From Haloarcula marismortui ATCC 43049 (GTDB lineage: Archaea; Halobacteriota; Halobacteria; Halobacteriales; Haloarculaceae): a DNA stretch of 64,000 nt. Positions 32,805 to 40,462 of the stretch are shown in pieces. The stretch covers positions 1,178,001 through 1,242,000 of the forward strand of contig NC_006396.1 of assembly GCF_000011085.1 (NCBI RefSeq), given 5' to 3'. The position numbers were made by a program, and so were the translations under genes. Numbering within the stretch: the first letter of the stretch is position 1; every line of letters begins with the position of its first letter. The notes beneath the pieces are model-generated. The model saw only the letters and a list, made by a program, of their open reading frames with translations, did no database searches and was not told where the DNA came from.

Positions 32805-33899
32805 TCACTCCACGAGCGATTCGACGTACTGGGTAACGTGGTCGTCCATCCGGCGCTTGTAGCCGGCCTGTCGCGCCAGCCGGTCGAGTTCTCGGGCGGC
32901 AAGCGAGCCGTACTGGGCGGCCTTTTTATCCCGGTCCGCAATCTCGTCCGGGAGCGATTCCCGGGCCGCCGCCCGGAGCGCGACCTTTCGCGTCTCGCCG
33001 TCGACGAGCAGGTCGCCGTCCAGTCGGAGCGCGGCACCAATAACGCGGTCGTGTAACAGCGGCGTTACCGGCTCGACGCCGGCGGCCCGCAAGGCGAGCA
33101 CGTCCCGCTCCAGTTGGTCGGGGAGCGAGGCGATGACCTCCCGCTGAGCCCCGCGGACGGTGTCGGCCTCGACGCGAGGGTCTTCTGGAGCCTTGGCGAC
33201 TTTCGCGTAGCCGCCGAACAGCTCGTCGGCTCCCTGGCCGAGCGCCAGTCGGTCGAAACCGTCTCCGGCAACCCGCTCGGCGACGAGGTACAGCGGGAGC
33301 GCTATCTGTACGTCCATCGCGTTCGTGCGTGCGGTGGCGCGAGCGATCTCGGGGACGGCCCGTTCGATGGCGTCGTGGGTGAGTTCGACCACGCGGACCT
33401 CGGTCCCCAGCAGTTCGGCGGCTGACCGCGCCGCCTCGATATCGTGGCTGTCCGGGAACCCGGCGACGTACAGCGGCGCGTCGAGTCGGGCCGCGAGCAG
33501 CGCCGAGTCCACGCCGCCAGAAAAGGCGATTGCGAGAGAGTCAGTGTCGACAGCGTCAATGCTCGTCTCGACAGTCTCACCGACCGTCTCGATAGCTGTT
33601 TCACGGTCTCCGAACGGGTCCAACGACGGGAGCGACCACCGCTGTTGGGTCCCGCTCTCGTTTCGAATATGGCCGGCAGGGAACGACCGCGGGTCGGCCA
33701 GCGCCGTCGGGTCGTGGCTCCACTGTCCGGGGTCAAGCCGCGCCTCGTCAGAAACGGCACGCTCCACGAACAGCGGGTACCGTCCGAGAACGTCGCGGAC
33801 GAGCGTTCCGTCAAGTTCGCCCGCGAAGCCGCCAGCACCCGGGAGCGCGTCGTCGCTTGCGAGGGCGTCGGCGACGGTGTCCGCATCGGCTCCCTGCAT
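32805..33899 (-). CDS. Asparagine-synthetase-like ATP-pyrophosphatase without glutaminase domain
   Basis: This 364-residue protein starts MQGADADTVADALA. The centre has a PP-loop (LAIAFSGGVDSALLAARLDA) and the later LALGQGADELFGGYAKVA that define the AsnB synthetase domain, including the acidic residues for Mg-ATP. The N-terminal 110 residues are short and lack the Cys-2 glutaminase domain of AsnB, though GRYPLFVERA resembles a remnant. It may amidate or adenylate another substrate using free ammonia. It overlaps the upstream PHP gene by one base, so the two are linked. Confidence 0.78.
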   Translation of the reverse strand: MQGADADTVADALASDDALPGAGGFAGELDGTLVRDVLGRYPLFVERAVSDEARLDPGQWSHDPTALADPRSFPAGHIRNESGTQQRWSLPSLDPFGDRETAIETVGETVETSIDAVDTDSLAIAFSGGVDSALLAARLDAPLYVAGFPDSHDIEAARSAAELLGTEVRVVELTHDAIERAVPEIARATARTNAMDVQIALPLYLVAERVAGDGFDRLALGQGADELFGGYAKVAKAPEDPRVEADTVRGAQREVIASLPDQLERDVLALRAAGVEPVTPLLHDRVIGAALRLDGDLLVDGETRKVALRAAARESLPDEIADRDKKAAQYGSLAARELDRLARQAGYKRRMDDHVTQYVESLVE

Positions 33900-34585
33900 C
33901 ACTGTAGGAGCTCCGCGATGCCGTTCTTGACCCGTCGCTTCGCCCCGCCGGCGGCCTGCCGGAAGCTGATTCGCCACGGCGTCCGCTTGCCCTCGACGGT
34001 CGTCTTGCCCTCACGGATGGCGTCGAGAATCGCTTCGACTGTCCGCTCGTCCGTGCCGACGTTGGTGACCGCCTGCCCGACCATCTCCGCGATGTGGGCG
34101 TCGCTGCCGGCGGTCATCGGCAGCCCCCGCCGTCGCGCGAACCGCTCGGCCTGTCGATTCGACCGTCCGGTCAGCAGCCGCGAGTTGTACACTTCGATGG
34201 CGTCGGCAGTCGCGAGTTCGTCTTTCGAGATGTGTTCTAACACGCCGTGGCGGGACTCCTGAAACGGATGGGGAACGACTGCGAGCCCGCCCTGCTCGCG
34301 GATGCGGTCAAGCGTCTCATCGAACGGGAGGTGTGGCGGAATCGCCTCCTGAATCCCCAGAGCGAGGACGTGTCCGGCGGCACACGTGACTTCCATCCCG
34401 GGAATCCCGACGAGACCGTACTCCGGGGCGAGTTCGGCCGCCCGGAGGCTGGCGTCGATTTCGTCGTGGTCAGTCACGGCCAGCGCGTCCAGACCGACGC
34501 CGCTGGCTTGCTCTAAGAGAAGCTCGACCGGGTCCCGGCCGTCGTACGACAGCGACGAATGCGCGTGTAGCTCAACCGACTGCAC
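33899..34585 (-). CDS. PHP-domain metal-dependent phosphoesterase
   Basis: From GTG 34585 (VQSVELHAHSSLSYDG) the protein is 228 residues; ATG 34612 would add nine. The PHP metal motifs are visible in order: ELHAHSS, AVTDHDEIDAS, EVTCAAGHVLALG, VVPHPFQ and MTAGSDAHI. Members of this group hydrolyse phosphoesters such as small nucleotide phosphates. The C-terminal basic segment (KRTPWRISFRQAAGGAKRR) is typical of the haloarchaeal type. Translationally coupled to the AsnB-like gene. Confidence 0.83.
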   Translation of the reverse strand: MQSVELHAHSSLSYDGRDPVELLLEQASGVGLDALAVTDHDEIDASLRAAELAPEYGLVGIPGMEVTCAAGHVLALGIQEAIPPHLPFDETLDRIREQGGLAVVPHPFQESRHGVLEHISKDELATADAIEVYNSRLLTGRSNRQAERFARRRGLPMTAGSDAHIAEMVGQAVTNVGTDERTVEAILDAIREGKTTVEGKRTPWRISFRQAAGGAKRRVKNGIAELLQ

Positions 34586-34651
34586 AGGTGGCGATAACGG
34601 GGGGCAGGGCAAAAACGCCCCGGTCCGCCCCAGTGCTCACAGAGAACAAAC

Positions 34652-34675
34652 CGGCCGCCGTGTCCATGGCGGCCG
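34652..34675. terminator. GC-rich hairpin
   Basis: CGGCCGCC and GGCGGCCG form a perfect 8-bp stem around the 8-nt loop GTGTCCAT. On the minus strand it is followed by a short T-containing stretch (GGTTTGTTCT). It lies between the AhbC-like gene and the PHP gene, both on the minus strand, and could end the former transcript. Hairpin terminators are not the usual archaeal mechanism, so the role is uncertain. Confidence 0.4.
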
Positions 34676-34733
34676 AATGCCCGAAGGAACGCCCATCTGT
34701 CCCACGAGACTGAGCGTGCGTTTCCCGACGATA

Positions 34734-34753
34734 CGACCGTCAGTCGACGGTCG
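34734..34753. repeat. Second hairpin, 8-bp stem
   Basis: CGACCGTC-agtc-GACGGTCG, a perfect inverted repeat about 60 bases from the previous one in the same 249-base gap. Two strong hairpins without a reading frame could mark a small RNA or paired termination signals. Confidence 0.4.
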
Positions 34754-34834
34754 CATGTGATAGTTGCCGGTACGCAGGAATGAGTCGTGCCCCTCAGCTT
34801 GGCGGGGATTAAAATGGGGTGGGACGCTGGCGGC

Positions 34835-36070
34835 TCAGTCGGCCGAACTCCCGCTCGCCAGCGAGTTCTCACCGGTGTCAAACGGCGCCGGCCCGTGGAC
34901 CTCAGTGTCTTCCAGGTAACACTGCGGGTCCGGGGCGAACAGGTCGTCTTCGACGGTGAGCGCCCGGAGTCGGGACGCCCCGCGGCAGACCCCGGCGTAG
35001 CGGCAGTCGGCGCATTTCCCCGTGAGATGCTCTTCGCGGTTCCGAAGCGCCGAAAGCAGCGGGTTCGACTCGTCCTCCCAGATAGCGCCGAACGAGCGGT
35101 CCCGAACGTTCCCCAGCGAGTACCCCTGCCAGAACTGCGTGAGGTGGACGTTGCCCTGATAGTCCACGTCGGCGACGCGTTCGCCGGTCGGGTCCCCGCC
35201 GTTGACCTGCAGGTACTCGTACACCCGCTTTGCCTGCGCGTCGCTCATGTGTTCGCGAGCGTACTCGACGAGGTAGGCCGCGTCGGCGTAGTTCCCGACC
35301 AGTAGCGTCTCGATTTCTTCGCCGCGGTCGTGGTACTCGCGGGTCATGTCACAGACTCGCTTCACTGCCTCCCGGCGGGCCTCGGGCGTGAGGTCAGCGT
35401 CGACAATCTCAGTTCCGCGGCCGCCGTAATCTAGGTGGTAGAAGCAGAAACGGTCCACGCCAACGTCGGTTAGCAGGTCAACGACGCCCTCTAGGTCCGC
35501 GGCGTTGCGCTCGGTGATGGTGTACCGGAGGCCCGTCTTCAGGCCCGCGTCGAGGCAGTTCTCGATTCCCTGGACTGCGCCCTCGAACGCGCCGTCAACC
35601 CCGCGGAAGTCGTCGTTTCGCTCCGGCAGGCCGTCGACGGAGACGCCGGCGTATTTCAGCCCGGCGTCTTTCAGCGACTGGGCGCGTTCCTCGGTGATGA
35701 GTGTCCCGTTGGTCGAAAGCACCGGTCGGACGCCGACCTCGTTCGCGTAGGCGACCAGTTCTTCGAGGTCCTGCCGGACGAGCGGCTCGCCGCCGGAGAA
35801 CAGCACCACCGGCGCGCCGTAGTCGGCGAGGTCATCGAGCAGCGCCTTCCCTTCCGCGGTCGAAAGCTCGCCATCGGCGATTTCCGTGTCGGCGGCGGCA
35901 TAACAGTGGTCACAGTAGAGGTTGCACTGCTTGGTGACGTTCCAGACGACAACGGGTCGGCGCTGCTTTTTGTCCCGTATCTGGCGTTTGGTCGACTCGT
36001 TTGCCGCGTCGTATCGGAGCCCGTCCCCCTCAGCGTCGAGGTCACAGAGCAGTTTCGAGACCGAAATCAT
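34835..36070 (-). CDS. Radical-SAM/SPASM protein, AhbC-like (didecarboxysiroheme deacetylase)
   Basis: This 411-residue protein has the radical-SAM cluster C49, C53, C56 (TKQCNLYCDHCYAAAD), the SAM-binding LFSGGEPLVR, and a C-terminal SPASM region (GKCADCRYAGVCRG ... DPQCYL) for extra clusters. The N-terminus (MISVSKLLCD, then LRYDAANES and PVVVWNVTKQCN) closely resembles archaeal AhbC, which removes acetate groups from didecarboxysiroheme in the siroheme-dependent haem pathway. It overlaps a PaaB-like partner gene upstream. Because haloarchaeal rSAM genes beside such partners have also been proposed to act on peptides, the haem role is likely but not certain. A CTGGGAAC palindrome lies in the operon promoter. 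Confidence 0.72.
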   Translation of the reverse strand: MISVSKLLCDLDAEGDGLRYDAANESTKRQIRDKKQRRPVVVWNVTKQCNLYCDHCYAAADTEIADGELSTAEGKALLDDLADYGAPVVLFSGGEPLVRQDLEELVAYANEVGVRPVLSTNGTLITEERAQSLKDAGLKYAGVSVDGLPERNDDFRGVDGAFEGAVQGIENCLDAGLKTGLRYTITERNAADLEGVVDLLTDVGVDRFCFYHLDYGGRGTEIVDADLTPEARREAVKRVCDMTREYHDRGEEIETLLVGNYADAAYLVEYAREHMSDAQAKRVYEYLQVNGGDPTGERVADVDYQGNVHLTQFWQGYSLGNVRDRSFGAIWEDESNPLLSALRNREEHLTGKCADCRYAGVCRGASRLRALTVEDDLFAPDPQCYLEDTEVHGPAPFDTGENSLASGSSAD

Positions 36071-36381
36071 CGGTTTTCACCCCGGAGCGTCTCCGATTCC
36101 ATCTCGTCGACGCTCATGGTAGCGTCGTCCTCCGTCTTTCCCGTCCCAAGCGTCGTCTCGTCCGTCTGGTAGCGGCGGGTCTTGTCGGCGGGACACAACC
36201 ACAGCGTGACGGCGGTCCGTGCGAACAGCGACGCGGCCTGCTCCCGGGCGATGTCGACGGACGGCGCGCTGACACTGCCGACGTGAGTGAGCGGGTCCGC
36301 CGTGTCCTCGCGGACGAACACCTCCCACTCGCGACTCGTTGCGCCACGCGGGGCGTCTACCTCGTGGTCGAACTCTTCCAT
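36067..36381 (-). CDS. PaaB-like partner of the radical-SAM protein (Htur_1727-like)
   Basis: This 104-residue protein resembles the PaaB fold: SREWEVFVREDTADPLTHVG and the helix SVDIAREQAASLFAR followed by TLWLCPADK. Haloarchaea keep such a protein beside an AhbC-like radical-SAM gene, and I recall the family as Htur_1727. It overlaps the rSAM gene by four bases (ATGA). It may deliver substrate or be a subunit; PaaB itself is a non-catalytic subunit of a multi-component oxygenase. The acidic C-terminal third appears disordered. Confidence 0.7.
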   Translation of the reverse strand: MEEFDHEVDAPRGATSREWEVFVREDTADPLTHVGSVSAPSVDIAREQAASLFARTAVTLWLCPADKTRRYQTDETTLGTGKTEDDATMSVDEMESETLRGENR

Positions 36382-36421
36382 ACTCCCCTGTTAGACTCCC
36401 CAAGAAAAACGGGACTGGCGC

Positions 36422-36440
36422 GTTCTCAGCTACTGGGAAC
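36422..36440. promoter_or_regulatory. CTGGGAAC palindrome, site 1
   Basis: GTTCTCAG-CTA-CTGGGAAC: eight-base arms with one mismatch around a 3-nt centre. It lies 41 bases upstream of the PaaB-like/AhbC operon start. A T-rich element (gtttttctt on the minus strand, about 36405-36414) sits roughly 10 bases to its downstream side, an activator-like arrangement. The same palindrome recurs at 48069 and 50243. Confidence 0.6.
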
Positions 36441-36555
36441 TACCCGGACGGTGGCGTCTCGGAGCGACCGGAAAACGTCGCTATCGCCATCCGAACGATA
36501 TCAGTGACCAGTGCCAACACAGCGCGATATTAGACTGTTGCAGCCAAGCCGCTTC

Positions 36556-37581
36556 TCACTCCGAGGTCTGCGCGTCACGGAGCGTCTGGGTATCCACGTC
36601 CTGCCGGACGCGTATCGTGCTCTCGCCCGCTCGCTCGACGGTCGGGTCGTCGAAGACCGGCCAGTACGACAGGCGGAACGTCTCCCGTTCGGCGGACTCT
36701 GCGGCACCTCGATAGACGGCTTCGACGGCAGCGGGTTCCGCGGGCGCGTCGGGGGCAAACGAGAGCGTGACCTGCATCCGCGCGGTATCGTACGACTGGT
36801 CGCTGCTGTTGGGAAAGACGGTACTCGCGAGCGCACCGTAGAGGTCGCCCGCAACGCCCTCGAAGCTGCCCGGATTCGGTGACGGGAACAGCACGCCCTG
36901 TGCGTCAGCGGCGACGTAGGCGTCATAAAACAGGGGCCGAGTCTCGGGGCTGGCTCCCGTCCACGACGGCTCGTTGCCCGTTCTAGTATCGAGGAGCGCC
37001 GAGGTGAGGTCGTCGTCTTGCTCGCCGCTGAACCGGACGTAGACACTCCATTCGTTGCCGCCGATGTACGTGAGCTGGCGCTCGCCCTGCTCGTCGGTCT
37101 GGTGATACACCTGGTAGCCGTCGACGGTCGAGTCCTTCGTCATGCCCTGTGCTTCAAACGATTCGAGCAGGGACGCTGTCGGCCCACGGGCGATAACGGC
37201 GACTTCGAGCGCCTCGGTCCGGTACGTCATCGCCATCGGAACGCTGTTCTCCGTCCGCGCATCGCTTGCCGCGTCAGCGATGAGTTCGTTCCCGGCTGAC
37301 GCATCAAGCCGAGCGAACCGCAGGTCGGAGACGCTCACGGTCTGATAGCCGACCTTCTGAGGGGTCGAATACGGGAGCGTCCACAGCGGGGGGAGCCAGC
37401 GCCGGAACTGGTACTCCGTCGGCACTCGTTGCACTGTCCGCTCGGGCGTCGGTGTCGCGGTGTCAGGGGGGGTTGTCGTTTCGCCGCCGAACAGGCCGCC
37501 GGACGAACAGCCGGCGACAGGAATCGAAAGCGCGGACCCGAGCAATGCGAGCGTTTTCCGGCGCGTCTGGTTTCGATTCAC
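36556..37581 (-). CDS. Exported lipoprotein of unknown function
   Basis: From GTG 37581 (MNRNQTRRKTLALLGSALSI) the protein is 341 residues. The signal peptide has a positive start, a hydrophobic run and the lipobox VAGC, followed by a low-complexity threonine/proline stretch (TTTPPDTATPTPERT) typical of haloarchaeal surface proteins. The mature domain is beta-rich with no recognisable catalytic motif. It is monocistronic and divergent from the small membrane gene at 37739. The frame further upstream is non-coding. Confidence 0.72.
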   Translation of the reverse strand: MNRNQTRRKTLALLGSALSIPVAGCSSGGLFGGETTTPPDTATPTPERTVQRVPTEYQFRRWLPPLWTLPYSTPQKVGYQTVSVSDLRFARLDASAGNELIADAASDARTENSVPMAMTYRTEALEVAVIARGPTASLLESFEAQGMTKDSTVDGYQVYHQTDEQGERQLTYIGGNEWSVYVRFSGEQDDDLTSALLDTRTGNEPSWTGASPETRPLFYDAYVAADAQGVLFPSPNPGSFEGVAGDLYGALASTVFPNSSDQSYDTARMQVTLSFAPDAPAEPAAVEAVYRGAAESAERETFRLSYWPVFDDPTVERAGESTIRVRQDVDTQTLRDAQTSE

Positions 37582-37738
37582 GATTTGGGAGCCTTGTTCG
37601 GATGTTTTTCGACCGAACCTATGAGCGTTGTGCAATCCCAGCATCCTCACCGCCGGACGCTGGCGGGACGACGGCGTGAGCCAACCATCGCGCGTGTCGA
37701 CCGACTTGTTTTTCATCGACGGGACGTACTACAGACCG

Positions 37739-38320
37739 ATGCCGGACCGTCCCGATACCGTCGCCGACCGAGGCACACCGACCGTCGCGGGGGTCGTCGG
37801 TGCAGGACTGGCAGCCTGCGTTGCTGTCGGGTTCGGGTACGCGTCCCTGACTGGTACAATCGCGACGTTACGCACCGTCCACGTATGGGTCGGGACCGCG
37901 TGGACGGCGCTCGTGCTCATGTATGGATTCATCGTTGCACCGCTGCTGCGGGAGCGTGATACAGACGGGGCGTACGCGATAGTGGGCCGACTTGTGCCAG
38001 CGACGATTGTCCTGTTGCCCACATTGGCAGTCGTGACGATTACCGCCGGCGTCACGATGGCGCTGACGTACGAGATCGTGTGGCCGATGACCACGCTGAT
38101 CCGGACCGTACTCGGTGTCGCAGTCGCTATCGCGGGCATCGCACTGCTCGGCGTGCTGCCGACAGACGTTCTCATCTACCGCGAACTCCGGAGCGCGAAC
38201 CCCGACCCCGAGCGCGTTGTTTCCCTCGGCGCTCGTACCGCGACACTGCTCACCGTCCAGGGGGCACTGCAGGTGATGATGCTGTTCCTGATGCTCCGTG
38301 TTGCTGCAATGGCCACATAG
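37739..38320 (+). CDS. Five-helix membrane protein, possible haem or cation binding
   Basis: This 193-residue protein starts MPDRPDTVADRG and has about five hydrophobic helices. The first two are linked by TLRTVHVWVGTAW, where a histidine in a helix could bind haem or metal; VITAGVTMALTYEIVWPMTTL lies in the middle. The layout recalls small CopD-like or DUF2269-like proteins, but I cannot fix the family. It lies just before the cytochrome maturation genes and may belong to that block. Confidence 0.65.
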   Translation: MPDRPDTVADRGTPTVAGVVGAGLAACVAVGFGYASLTGTIATLRTVHVWVGTAWTALVLMYGFIVAPLLRERDTDGAYAIVGRLVPATIVLLPTLAVVTITAGVTMALTYEIVWPMTTLIRTVLGVAVAIAGIALLGVLPTDVLIYRELRSANPDPERVVSLGARTATLLTVQGALQVMMLFLMLRVAAMAT

Positions 38321-38349
38321 CACACCAGCGACACCACGCTGTTGCCGCG

Positions 38350-39024
38350 TCAGATATTCGAGAGCAAGACGCGGTCTAGCTGGAACAGCAGCGCGACACC
38401 ACTCAGTAGCAAGAGATACCCGGCGAGACGACGGACCGTTTCCGTCTGTTCGACGCCCGGGAGTGCGTCTCTGACCCGTCCGCCGGCGACCTTGCTTCCG
38501 TAGGCAACACCGAGCATCGGGAGGCCGAATCCGGCACCGTAACTGAACAGCAGGAGACCACTCTGTGAGACATCGCCAGTCGTTCCCGCATACGCCAACA
38601 CGGCACCCAGAACCGGGCCGACGCACGGCAACCAGAGGATCCCGATAACGAGTCCGAGCGTGAACCCGGCGGCGAGCGGGTGGGCCGCACTCGAGAGGAC
38701 GCTGATACCGTCGACCCGTCCCGAGATTTTCGACGCGGTCGCCGCGTACGCTTCGTGGAGGTCGTCATCGGCCATGACCGCGCCGAAGGCGATGATGATG
38801 AGGAACGCGGGCGCCCGAAGCGAGTCGGACGTGAGCGTTCCCAGATAGCCCGTGAGCAGGCCGACGAGCGTAAACGAGACGATGCTCCCGGCGACAATCG
38901 TGAGCGGTTTCAGCCGATGGCCCACGCTCCCCGATAGGAGCGGCGGAAGCACCGGGAGGCAACACGGCGTAAAGACAGTCACGGCACCGGCGGCAAACGA
39001 CGCGAGAAGCGAAACCGCTGCCAT
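38350..39024 (-). CDS. ccdA: CcdA/DsbD-type membrane thiol electron carrier
   Basis: This 224-residue protein has six membrane helices. The opening AAVSLLASFAAGAVTVFTPCCLPVLPPLLSG carries the paired cysteines with prolines, and the fourth helix carries the other half of the pair in GILWLPCVGPVLGAVLAYAG. These are the CcdA hallmarks. It passes reducing power from cytosolic thioredoxin across the membrane to keep apocytochrome cysteines reduced. It lies directly beside ccmA, divergently, consistent with cytochrome c assembly. Confidence 0.85.
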   Translation of the reverse strand: MAAVSLLASFAAGAVTVFTPCCLPVLPPLLSGSVGHRLKPLTIVAGSIVSFTLVGLLTGYLGTLTSDSLRAPAFLIIIAFGAVMADDDLHEAYAATASKISGRVDGISVLSSAAHPLAAGFTLGLVIGILWLPCVGPVLGAVLAYAGTTGDVSQSGLLLFSYGAGFGLPMLGVAYGSKVAGGRVRDALPGVEQTETVRRLAGYLLLLSGVALLFQLDRVLLSNI

Positions 39025-39077
39025 ACCCGTACTTGCATTACAAAAGGTAAAAACATCTGCTGTCCGTGTCTCCGGTG

Positions 39078-39776
39078 ATGGCCTTCCTCTCGCTGTCTAC
39101 AGTCTCAAAGTATTTCGGCCCAAAGGTCGGTGTTGAGGGGATTACTATCGACGTGAGCCGCGGCGAGACGGTGCTTCTGTTCGGTCACAACGGGTCAGGC
39201 AAGACCACGTTACTCAGACTTCTGGCGACGCTGACCCGGCCGAGCGAAGGGACGATTTCCCTGCAAGGCACCGAGTTCTCCCGCGACCGGCCGACACAGC
39301 GCGGGGAACTCGGGTTCGTCGCCCACGAGACGTATCTGTATGAACAGCTGACTGCCCTTGAGAACCTTCGCCTGCACGCCCGGTTACATGGGGTTGACCC
39401 GAACCGATGTGAGGCCCAACTGGACGCTGTCGGGCTCACCGATAGAGGGACCGACCCCGTAAGCGAGTTCTCCCACGGCATGGCAAAGCGGCTCGCACTC
39501 GCCCGGGCGACGCTGCACGACCCCGCGCTGTTGTTACTTGACGAGCCGTTCACCGGGCTCGACGAGGAGTCACTGCTGCGGGTGACGGATCAGCTACGCG
39601 AACTGGAGGAGACGACAGTCGTCTTTGCGACACACGACGTGGACCGCGGGTTCCGCTACGCCGACCGGGTGCTCGTGCTCGACGGCGGACAGCTCGTCCG
39701 GGATATCGACACGGCCGAGTGTCCCGGGCCGGACGCGATCAAACAACAGTACGTGAACGCACCTCGACAATCATGA
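39078..39776 (+). CDS. ccmA: Haem exporter ABC ATPase CcmA
   Basis: This 232-residue ABC ATPase has Walker A (FGHNGSGKTTLLRLL), the Q-loop region (VAHETYLYEQLTALENL), a signature motif in VSEFSHGMAKRLALARATL (variant SHGMAKR) and Walker B (LLLLDEPFTGLDEE), followed by the switch histidine in VFATHDVDRG. The signature with HGM instead of GGQ is typical of CcmA. Its stop overlaps ccmB (ATGA). With CcmB it forms the complex that frees holo-CcmE. Confidence 0.88.
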   Translation: MAFLSLSTVSKYFGPKVGVEGITIDVSRGETVLLFGHNGSGKTTLLRLLATLTRPSEGTISLQGTEFSRDRPTQRGELGFVAHETYLYEQLTALENLRLHARLHGVDPNRCEAQLDAVGLTDRGTDPVSEFSHGMAKRLALARATLHDPALLLLDEPFTGLDEESLLRVTDQLRELEETTVVFATHDVDRGFRYADRVLVLDGGQLVRDIDTAECPGPDAIKQQYVNAPRQS

Positions 39777-40450
39777 TTCGGCAGTATCTTCGCGTCGTCC
39801 GAGCTATCGCGGCGAAAGACCTGCTGCTCGAAGCACGGGGCAAGCGCCGGGCCAACGGCGCGGCGGTGCTGGCGCTGCTGATAGTCGTTATTTTCTCGTT
39901 TGTGTTCGTCCGTCGCGTGGACGAGCAAGCGGTCATCGCCCGCGGTGGCCTGTGGATCGCACTCGTCTTCGCCACGACACTCGCCCTCTCCCGCGGCATC
40001 GCCGTCGAGGACGACAACGCCGCAATCGAGGGGCTGATGCTCGCACCTGTCGACCGGTCCGCGATTTACCTCGGCAAGGTCTGTAGTTCGGCAGTGTTCG
40101 TGACTGCAATCGGGTGGGTAACACTCGTCGCTGTAACGGTGTTTCTCGGCACGCCGTTCGAACCCGCCTTGCTCGTCCAGCTGGCGCTCGTGTTCCCACT
40201 CGCCGCAACCGGATTCAGCGCCGCCGGCGTGTTGTTGACCGCGCTGACGTTAAACTCACAGGTCAACGAATCACTCCTGCCGGTGTTGCTCGTCCCGCTC
40301 GTCGTCCCGGTTATCCTCGCAGGGATCGAACTCACGAGCCTCGCTGGTGGGCCATTCTGGCTGTCGGAGTGGTTCCGAATCCTCCTCGTGTACGACGGGA
40401 CCGTCATCGTCACCGGGTGGGTGAGCTTCGAGTTCGTCATCGAGGCCTGA
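39773..40450 (+). CDS. ccmB: Haem exporter membrane subunit CcmB
   Basis: This 225-residue protein starts MIRQYLRVVRAIAAKDLLLE, matching CcmB's cytosolic opening (KDLLLE), then six hydrophobic helices. GLMLAPVDRSAIYLGKV in the middle is the coupling region, and NESLLPVLLVPLVVPVIL is the classic CcmB motif. It follows ccmA with a four-base overlap and is convergent with ccmF. Confidence 0.88.
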   Translation: MIRQYLRVVRAIAAKDLLLEARGKRRANGAAVLALLIVVIFSFVFVRRVDEQAVIARGGLWIALVFATTLALSRGIAVEDDNAAIEGLMLAPVDRSAIYLGKVCSSAVFVTAIGWVTLVAVTVFLGTPFEPALLVQLALVFPLAATGFSAAGVLLTALTLNSQVNESLLPVLLVPLVVPVILAGIELTSLAGGPFWLSEWFRILLVYDGTVIVTGWVSFEFVIEA

Positions 40451-40462
40451 CCGCGCTTCGAC

